DNA of 64,000 bases, from positions 496,001-560,000 of the forward strand of contig MU006222.1 in assembly GCA_010093685.1 (NCBI GenBank), given 5' to 3'. This DNA comes from Ophiobolus disseminans (taxonomy: Eukaryota > Ascomycota > Dothideomycetes > Pleosporales > Phaeosphaeriaceae). The number at the start of each line of letters is the position of its first letter. Positions within the stretch are counted from its first letter, which is position 1. Of this stretch, positions 56,653 to 64,000 are shown in pieces. The translations under genes were made by a program, and so were the position numbers. The notes beneath the pieces were generated by a model. It ran no database searches. It worked only from the letters and a program-made list of their open reading frames with translations, and had not been told where the DNA came from.

Positions 56653-57750
56653 ATGGCACCTATTGTCAAGGTCGCTGTCATCCAGCTTTACCCCAAGGTT
56701 CATTCCTTCCAGCATGCCACAACATCATTAGCTTACTAACCTTAACAGCCCATGCAACTCGAGCACAACTTCAACAAAGCCGCAAATTACATTCGATCTG
56801 CTGCAGCCCAGGGCGCGGAACTTGCTGTTCTGCCTGAGTACCATTTAACGAATTGGCTGCCCAAGGATCCGGCATTCATCGGGTTGTGCGATCAGTGGGA
56901 GATTTACTTGAGGAAGTATCGCGACCTGGCCAAGGAGTGCGGAATCTGTAAGTTCACTTGCACACTGGCTGCCTCCAAAATGCAAGCAATGCCGGCATGT
57001 CAATAGTCAAATATATATAACGTGCTCAAAATTCCGACAGGCATCGTCCCCGGCACAATCGTCGAATCCCACCGCGACGCCACCACCGAAGCAGACAAGC
57101 TTCTCAACGTATGCTACTTCATCGACCACCTAGGCAACATTGCCGGCAAGTATGTCAAGAAAAACCTCTGGGGCCCAGAGCGCGATCACCTGACTGGTTC
57201 GGGCCGCGATGTGCACGAGGTGTTTGACACACCGATTGGCAAGGTCGGCTTGCTGATTTGTTGGGATTTGGCGTTCCCTGAGGCATTCAGAGAGTTGATT
57301 GCTAATGGGGCGAAGATCATTATCATTCCGACGTTCTGGACGCTGAAGGATTGTAACGAGGCGGGCTTGAAGTTGAATCCGAGTGCGGAGAGTCTGTTTC
57401 TGGATAGTATGTTGACTGCGAGGGCGTTTGAGAACACGTGTGGTATGTCTTGTCATCTCACATTCTTGCGACTTTCTGGCTACCGCTAACCTCAACAAGC
57501 GATCGTCTTTGCAAATGCGGGCGGCCCGCCTGGTCGAGGATATGCAGGGTTGTCTCAGGTCACTGTGCCGTTTGTGGGTGCACTGACTAAGCTAGGTGGC
57601 GGTGCAGAAGGCATGGCTGTTGTGGATATTGACATGCAGATACTGGAAGATGCGGAAGAGAATTACAAGGTCAGAAGTGATCTTGCGAGTGAGGGCTGGC
57701 ATTACGACTATCGTCATTTAAAGCAACCGAAGACGAAGGGGATGTTGTAG
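56653..57750 (+). CDS. Carbon-nitrogen hydrolase (nitrilase superfamily amidase)
   Basis: Exons 56653-56697, 56749-56947, 57041-57442 and 57500-57750 give 298 residues. The E-K-C triad is clear: Glu in ELAVLPEYHL near residue 48, Lys in YVKKNLW near residue 118, and Cys in VGLLICWDLAFPEAFREL near residue 155. The C-terminal part has FANAGGPPGRGYAGLSQVT. Size and motifs fit cytosolic amidases of the nitrilase superfamily (omega-amidase, carbamoylputrescine-amidase and similar branches); the exact substrate cannot be told. Splice signals are good, with CTAAC branches in the first and third introns. Start MAPIVKVAVIQLYP is the usual N-terminal strand of the fold. Confidence 0.93.
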
Positions 57751-57866
57751 CGAGATTAGCGATGCCTAAAATGACGAATTGCAGACGAAATAATTGGACA
57801 TGCTTGCAGACGGAATATCGAAAATTTGCATATTATTGGGAACCTCTGGGCTGATCCTAGTTCCTC

Positions 57867-57918
57867 GACGCCACTTGCTCGGAAACACCGCAACCTTGAC
57901 GCCACTTGATCGGAAACA
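57867..57918 (+). repeat. 21-bp direct repeat, two copies
   Basis: Copies at 57867-57887 and 57898-57918 differ at one base (GACGCCACTTG[C/A]TCGGAAACA). They lie in the 3' region shared by two convergent genes. Confidence 0.85.
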
Positions 57919-58047
57919 AATCGACCAGGAACTCCCTGCAGCCTCATAACTTTAATCCGAGAACGAGGACTTCATGCTACCAATGTCTGATCAACGGATC
58001 ATAAATGCAAGCAAGTCACATCACCATCCAAACACGCAACACCCAGA

Positions 58048-58750
58048 TCACCCACTTTGCTCACTGCTGCTCATCGCAACATCTGACACATCACTCCCTG
58101 AGATGTCGCTCTTTTCGCTCCGCGTCACCCCATCTAACCCCATGCTCCTGTAGATGAGAAGTTAGAGTTTATCTCACACGCAAATTCGTATATGACTTCT
58201 TACCATGTCTCTCCCACCACAACCGCTGTTGTCTTCCCCTCCTCCAGAAACTTTCTCTCGTCCTCAGCAAGCACCGCCGCAATCTCTTTCTCATACAATT
58301 TCTTGTAGAAGTGCTGGAAGCCTTTCTCGTCCGGCCACGTCATTTCTGCAATACAATCACAGTCTAGCTCTTGCATCTCGCCTCGAAGAGTCAAAGGTGG
58401 ACGATCTGGGTTGGCTGGCCCGCCGAAGCCTTTGCGATTGATGCGCGCAAGGTAGCGGCGGTGGAAGGATGTGGGCCAGAATTCCGAGAGCAGAGAAAAG
58501 GCCAGAGGAATGTGTTTCTGCTCGTAGTAGTCCTGGACTAAGGAAAGAGCATTATTAACACATTTCTATTCATTTTCAAGAAATCCTGAACGATCCCATG
58601 GATGAACCCGACACCTCCCCAGATGAGATATGGTTGGCTTACTGCCCCAATGTTAGTATACGTTCCGTGTATGATCAACCCAACGCCATCATACCATTCT
58701 TTAGAGGTGATGCTCGACTCGCGGGTAATAAATAAGATGATGGTGTACAT
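58048..58750 (-). CDS. EthD-like (dimeric alpha/beta-barrel) protein, 5' structure unresolved
   Basis: The C-terminal exons are 58537 to 58204 and 58147-58048, with a 56-nt intron (GTAAGA, CTAAC, CTACAG). They encode DYYEQKHIPLAFSLL, FHRRYLARINRKGFGGP, ELDCDCIAEMTWPDEKGF, TTAVVVGETW and a Ser-rich tail. The likely first exon starts at ATG 58750 (MYTIILFITRESSITSKEW). The sequence between about 58694 and 58538 should be intron, but no GT...AG pair I tried joins the two parts in frame: the nearest choice is off by one base. A missed small exon, a non-canonical site, or a real frameshift are open. The fold suggests a small cytosolic enzyme or binding protein. Confidence 0.65.
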
Positions 58751-59248
58751 GTTGACAGTCTTAAGGAGAGTGTGGAGTTGGGAGACTAAATGCAAATGAG
58801 CGTTGTTCAGGCTTCTGGCGATGATGCAGATGCATTTGGAGCTGCTCCGTGGACATTGCCTGGCTTTAAGTCGACGGGGCGCAACCGACTGGTACAGAGG
58901 CTTCCCCTAGGGCTCGATTCGTACCATGAAGCAATTTCACCGTTGTCATGCGCTGCTAGGGCCAGACAAAGGAAGTGGCTCCGCATAGACGGCACAGGCT
59001 CGCCACAGTTACCTCAGGCGACCGAGCAGTGTGAAGCCAAGCATGACCCTACGAGGTGGAAGTCCGTGGGAGGCGGTTGGAGTCGCAGCTGCCCCGCCTT
59101 GATGATCCCTGTCGGCCTGCACGACGCCTTATCGATAAACCGCCAAGCGCTCCCACACAACTGACGCCAAATTTCAGATATGCGACAGGGCGGGGAGCAT
59201 TGATCACACCGCCCACCACCGCCGAACGACCCTCGACCATCTGCAAAC
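58751..59248. other. Divergent promoter region, no gene seen
   Basis: Between the EthD-like gene and eIF3 subunit l. Short ORFs on both strands have no recognisable content. Confidence 0.5.
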
Positions 59249-60779
59249 ATGAGCTCGCGTCAGGCGCAGTATCAGAATGGCGAGGCCGCCCGGCGCGCCC
59301 CCAACGACGAGTCGGACGCCGAGGAGGAGGCCATGGTCAACGACTACCGGGAGCAGGTCCAGTACGACGGCATGGACAGCCTGGATCACATGCCCTCCAT
59401 GTCTAGCAACCAGGACATTCATGCGCAGCTGCAGGCCGCAGCCACGCCCCTCGAATTCCAGGCCACGCTCGAAACAAAGTTTGCGAGCTACGACAACTAC
59501 TGCAACCTCTTCCACTACATCCTGAACTCGGAGGGGCCCGTCGATCTCGAGGTGCCCAATGTAAGGGAGATTGCCACGACACGCATGTCGCAGGGCTAAC
59601 GCGGGGCAGTACTACTGGGCGTGGGACGTCATCGACGAGTTCATCTACCAGTTCAACAGCTTCTGCAGCTACCGCCAGAAGGTCGCTCTGAAGAACGACA
59701 ACGAGGAGGAGATACAGCTGCTGCGGGAGAACCCGAACACATGGGGCTGCTACAGCGTGCTCAACGTCCTGTACTCGCTCATCCAGCGCTCGCAGATCAG
59801 CGAGCAGCTGGCGGCGATGAAGCGTGGCGAGGACGCTGCGCTGTACGCCGGCGAGTACGGCAACCGGCCGCTGTACAAGATGCTGGGATACTTCTCCATC
59901 ATCGGCCTGCTGCGCGTGCACTGTCTGCTCGGAGACTTCAGCCTGGCGCTCAAGACGCTCGACGACATTGAGCTCAACAAGAAGGCCATGTTTGCCCGCG
60001 TCATGGCCGCCCACTTCACCACCTACTACTATGTCGGTTTCTCCTACATGATGATGCGCCGGTACGCCGATGCCATCCGCATGTTCTCCCACATCCTCGT
60101 CTACGTCTCGCGGACGAAGAACTTCCAGAAGAACGCGCAATACGACTCGATCACGAAGAAGAACGATCAAATGTACGCTCTTGTCGCCATCTGCGTGGCT
60201 TTCCACCCCACCAGGCTAGATGACACCATCCACACTGCGCTGAGGGAGAAGTACGGCGAGCAGTTCAACAGACTACAGCGCGGTGGCCCCGAGGCTCTGC
60301 CGCTGTTCGAGGAGCTGTTCCGGACCGCCTGCCCCAAGTTCATCAGCCCCACGCCCCCTGACTTTGACAACCCAGACGTAAACATTGACCCTGTCGAGCA
60401 CCACCTGCGCATCTTCATGGACGAGGTCAAGAACAACATGATGTCGCCCACCGTCAAGAGCTACCTCAAGCTGTACACGACCATGGATCTGAAGAAGCTG
60501 GCTGGTTTCCTCGAGGTCGAGCCTGAGAAGCTCAGGTGCTGGCTGCTTGTCAACAAGCAGCGGAACAGGCAGACAAGGTGGGGCGAGGGTGGGTTGCTGG
60601 AGGGGGATGTGATCCACAGCAGTGACCTCGACTACGCCATGGAGGGAGTAAGTTTGATGAATTCTCATGCGGACGGTGCAAATGCTAACCCTGCACAGGA
60701 CCTCATCCACGTTTCTGAAGCGAAGGTTGGCCGGAGGCTGGTCGATTGGTACCTCCGCAACCTGGCGAGAACGTACTAG
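59249..60779 (+). CDS. Translation initiation factor 3 subunit l (eIF3l)
   Basis: eIF3l is a PCI-domain subunit of the eIF3 complex that organises the 43S preinitiation complex. Exons 59249-59560, 59610-60647 and 60699-60779 give 476 residues. Family landmarks include YYWAWDVIDEFIYQFNSFC right after intron 1, NTWGCYSVLNVLYSLIQRS, KMLGYFSIIGLLRVHCLLGD, AHFTTYYYVGFSYMMMRRY, and AICVAFHPTRLDDTI. The PCI winged-helix end is LKLYTTMDLKKLAGFLEVE. The last exon ends KVGRRLVDWYLRNLARTY. Length is normal for the family; codon use is strongly GC-biased, as expected of a highly expressed gene. Confidence 0.96.
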
Positions 60780-61564
60780 AGCATGACAGTGAGGCACAAC
60801 ACGTACCCCTGGGGTCGATGCAAGGTCAAAATACGATAGAGAGCATTACGGCTTGGAGTTTGGTGGATTTATGGCATTGTTCGTTAACATTATTCGGGAC
60901 GACCCGAGGAAACTCTCTGGTTCTCGAATGCATGAAGAGGCGTTGAGCCCAGACTCAAGGCACGGCCATAAGGAGGCGGTGCGTCTACTGATACCAGGAT
61001 GAAGCTTGATGATGCGGAAAGAAAGACGGCATGAAGGGGCGGGAACTAGGGAATGGAGAAAGTTTGAACATCACACACGCTACCAAATATTTTGATGTCA
61101 TGTTGAGTATGTTGCTTGCTGTGATATCGTAGGGCGTGGAGATGATTGCTCCAGGTTGAGCGCGTTGCGGCTAATGCCGATGTGCAGAGAGGACAACATC
61201 GGGTCCAAGCGAGCTCTACTTCTCGTCGACCAGTGTTGGCGAGCGCAGTCAACCATTATCCACAGGTCGAATAAATTGCGATACCGTACTCCGAGCAAGT
61301 AAGCATCCAGCATCATGTTAGCCAGCTGATTGCGCCTTCCCTCCATGGTCATTGCTGCCAGTCGACGCCCAAACATAGCAGAAACAGCCAGAAGCTACGA
61401 TTCTCAGGTCCTAGCAACACAGCTGCAATCGCCCTCCTAAGGCACCTCGGCCAAGTGCGTGTCAATAGCTACAACAATCTCGACCTGCCGTGACAGCCCA
61501 TTGCGGGGTAAATCAACGACTCAGGTTCTCAGGTCACGACGCGTAACACGCAGCAGAAGCAACA
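60780..61564. other. Intergenic, no gene seen
   Basis: Between two plus-strand genes. A 92-codon minus-strand ORF near 61.1-61.38 kb has no recognisable content. Confidence 0.5.
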
Positions 61565-62440
61565 ATGGCTCCCGATCTCAACTCTATTCCCGCATCGCCG
61601 CGGCCCAACATCACGAGCAACCCGTCGGGTACGCAGCTTACGTCCGGCTCGCTGTCCCGCCAGAACTCGACGCCAGCCTCACGTCGCGCCTCGCAGATAT
61701 ACCCCATGTCCCCTCCGCCGCTGCCAATGGCGTCCCCGGGAGGTACAATACCGTCATCTGCACAGTCGGGAAGCCATCACGGGCATGGACACGCATTTCC
61801 GCCTCTCAGCCCGAGCATGAGCGGCCATGTTTCGAGTGTGGACTCTGCGGGCGTGCCGATGAGACACCCACGACCCATGACACCGGCAGAGATGCATCTT
61901 GAGCTCGAGAAGGAACAAGAGGCAGTCGTCAACCGCCTGACGCGTGAGCTCTCAGCCCTCCGCGCACACTCGGCATCGGTAGCTTCAACAACATCCGTCA
62001 CCTCCAGCGCGGCTTCAGGTGCACTCCATGACAGCACCGATGCCGCACATGCTGGATCTATGACTGGCTCCATGCACCCCACGCCCTCTCGTCGCCACCG
62101 CAGCTCCTCCAGCGTCTCCCGCAGCGGCCTGCCGCCGGGCAGCTACCCACATCGCTACTCGGTCTCGTCCCAACCAGCGACGGGCGATCCCCACAGAAGC
62201 TCCAGCATAGTCAGCACGCCACGCTACGAGGAGGTTGCACAACAGAGAGCGGAGCTGGAAGAAGTCAAGAAGGAGAACGAGACGCTGAAGCAGAGGATCA
62301 GAGATCTGGAGCGCATGATCAGGAGCGGCGATGCTGATGCGCAGCGAGGAAGGCGCGGTGCACCACCGTCGGCGAGTACAGCTACTGAAGCTGAGACTGG
62401 CGCTGGAACCAACGCCGCCGAACAGAGTCACGCTTCATGA
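61565..62440 (+). CDS. Ser/Pro-rich protein with C-terminal coiled coil
   Basis: A single 291-codon exon. The first two thirds are disordered, rich in Ser, Pro, His and Ala (SLSRQNSTPASRRASQIY, HHGHGHAFPPLSP). A short helix (MHLELEKEQEAVVNRLTREL) lies near residue 110, and a clear coiled coil (RYEEVAQQRAELEEVKKENE and on, ending near RDLERMIRSG) lies near residue 225-265. The end is Ala/Gly/Thr-rich. Not recognised beyond this; two coiled-coil segments suggest oligomerisation or a scaffold role. Frame and start are clean. Confidence 0.8.
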   Translation: MAPDLNSIPASPRPNITSNPSGTQLTSGSLSRQNSTPASRRASQIYPMSPPPLPMASPGGTIPSSAQSGSHHGHGHAFPPLSPSMSGHVSSVDSAGVPMRHPRPMTPAEMHLELEKEQEAVVNRLTRELSALRAHSASVASTTSVTSSAASGALHDSTDAAHAGSMTGSMHPTPSRRHRSSSSVSRSGLPPGSYPHRYSVSSQPATGDPHRSSSIVSTPRYEEVAQQRAELEEVKKENETLKQRIRDLERMIRSGDADAQRGRRGAPPSASTATEAETGAGTNAAEQSHAS

Positions 62441-63361
62441 GGAGGGCAGTAAGCAGGGCGGAATGATGTCGACATGCAACAGCCAAGCCGTGGCGTGGTT
62501 GCACAGAGACAGATGGAATTCCCGCGGTCAAATTCTTTTCATCTCATCCAGCCCGATGCAGAACATGGTTGAGCTTGGCTACGCTGCAATTGTTACGAAA
62601 AAGGTAATGGAGTCCCAAATGGTTAGACGGAATCGGCAATGGCGTCATGGCGCACTATCCTAATGAGACATGATAACCCCAATCCGCGAACAATCAACAT
62701 TGCCTATCTAGCGGCTTAGAGTACTTTGTATCTCAGAAGCTTTTTTACGTCTTGTCGTCTGGCCTTATCAGCTGCTCTTGCTTTTACTTTTCCCGGGCCT
62801 TTTTGTTGCTCATGCAGCTAACACCGTCGATCGCTAACCACACAGCAAGCTATGTCCCAGTGCTGATCGAGTAGATCCGCCAAGATACAGATCTCAACCG
62901 TGGATGCGATGCTGCGCTAAATCTGGCCGCAGAGATTATGCAGCACGCCCGCCAGCGGGGTTGCACTACAGTACGTCAAATATGTCTGTCCAGCGCAGCC
63001 TGGAGTGGGAGACTAGGGGGCTTGGACGTACGTCATGCAGGGCATGTGCGAATGGATGGGAGTACAGCGTTTCACGGATGGGCGGTTTGGTGTCTGGGCG
63101 CTGGGGGGAGCGGAGTAGGTACGCGCGATGGGGGTGGGTATTAAAGGCGGTAGGCTGACTTACGGAGACCGATAGTTTTTGTAGAAATATAACATCGCCA
63201 TATTTTTTTACAAAACTTGAATTTATAGCAAAGAGCATTTCGTTGGGAAACAGTTTTCAAGATGGGAAACGTAGTAACGCGCCTCACGCACCATAAATCC
63301 CGACATACACACCGTGAAATCGTAGTCCCGGTTCCAGGCTCTTCGAATTTAAGTATCGAGG
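62441..63361. other. Intergenic, no gene seen
   Basis: Only short ORFs. AT-rich around 63.18-63.23 kb. No repeat or RNA gene recognised. Confidence 0.5.
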
Positions 63362-63784
63362 ATGCCGACGGTACGTCTCTCTCTCTCTCCTAAACCCTAC
63401 GAATACATCTCACCAACACCAGCTCCCAAAATCGACCCCTATCAACACCCATCGCCCCCAGCAAAACCCGCCCTCCACCCGGTCCCCGAAGCCATCATCG
63501 CCGCCGCAGAAAGAGGCATGATTGCTGAAAACTTCATGTGCTCGGACCTACCCAGTCCCGTCTTCAGACATGCGCATGCGGAGACGCGATATGGGTATTT
63601 CCCAGACGCCCACGAAGATAGACAGCAGTCGTTAGAATCGGAGGAGAGTCAAGCGCACGAGAGCGACGCGGTGGAGAGACATGGAGGGATGGTGCTGACG
63701 AGGGGCGAAGAAGCATGTGGCGGTGCGGGTAAGAGGGGGGGTTGGAGGGGGAGGAGTGTGCGGTGGAAAGGTGTTGGCGTTTAA
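63362..63784 (+). CDS. Small protein of unknown function
   Basis: A 140-codon ORF starting MPTVRLSLSPKPYEYISPTP, Pro-rich at first, with an ordered-looking middle (PVPEAIIAAAERGMIAENFM, FRHAHAETRYGYFPD) and a Gly/Arg-rich end. Not recognised. The start codons are followed by GTACGT and, about 50 nt later, ACACCAG, so a spliced form beginning MPT then APKIDPYQHP is equally possible; both share the rest. No neighbours hint at a role. Confidence 0.5.
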   Translation: MPTVRLSLSPKPYEYISPTPAPKIDPYQHPSPPAKPALHPVPEAIIAAAERGMIAENFMCSDLPSPVFRHAHAETRYGYFPDAHEDRQQSLESEESQAHESDAVERHGGMVLTRGEEACGGAGKRGGWRGRSVRWKGVGV

Positions 63785-64000
63785 GCAACGCTCAAAATTC
63801 ACAATATGACCGGGAGTCTTGTATATCTTCACAGCATTTAAGCATAGTCCAAATTTTCGATGCAAGTACGATTAAGACCATGGGTATTTAAGCACGACGT
63901 AACCAAAACTCGTCTACACAGTATTGAACGCGACACATGCTGCTGAAGGGATCCGAACTCAGTTGACGCGGCGGTGCGGCATCGTTTTCTTGTTCTCGGT

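Noticed and set aside
1..64000. Biosynthetic cluster, CRISPR array or defence island
   Set aside because: No PKS, NRPS, terpene synthase, spacer-repeat array or linked defence genes; neighbours are unrelated housekeeping genes.

Overview
The window looks like nuclear DNA of a filamentous ascomycete (Pezizomycotina, most likely a dothideomycete). Genes are dense and lie on both strands. Introns are short (mostly 45-130 nt) with GT...AG ends and CTAAC-type branch sites. The gene families (seipin, PEX14, BCS1-like, DUF6594, EthD-like, MAK32-type PfkB) are ordinary single-copy fungal genes, and the left edge holds a stop-riddled copia element of the kind left by repeat-induced point mutation (RIP). 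Splice models were built by eye from frame continuity, splice signals and remembered family sequences; no search was run.

Layout. 1-1.55 kb: degenerate Ty1/copia pol on the minus strand. 1.6-11 kb: a basic nuclear protein split by a stop, PEX14, a Ser-rich unknown, a small CHZ-like acidic protein, and a secreted adhesin-like protein. 12.3-20.5 kb: a GNT1-like glycosyltransferase with one nonsense codon, a C2H2 protein, a PARP-type zinc-finger protein and a large probable mitochondrial protein. 22-31 kb: an acidic nuclear protein, seipin, a broken adenylate kinase, a MAK32-like PfkB protein and an alpha/beta hydrolase. 31.9-43.5 kb: a cyclin, a GDT1/TMEM165 transporter, a telobox Myb protein, a zinc-binding protein, pantothenate kinase and a DUF6594 membrane protein. 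43.6-52 kb: a gene with two retropepsin-like domains, a C2H2 protein, a split tRNA-like locus filled with a 14-bp tandem repeat, and an OPT transporter. 52.6-64 kb: a BCS1-like AAA ATPase, an RNA-binding protein with a 10-nt exon, a nitrilase-type amidohydrolase, an EthD-like protein, eIF3 subunit l, a coiled-coil protein and a small unknown.

The genes do not form a pathway or a biosynthetic cluster; this is mostly housekeeping chromosome arm. The unusual content is at the level of gene structure: 7-nt and 10-nt microexons (PEX14 and the RNA-binding gene), two otherwise recognisable genes with a stop where a Gln (or Glu) codon is expected, a third reading frame interrupted by TGA, and a tRNA-like gene interrupted by a minisatellite. 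I found no convincing new multi-gene system.
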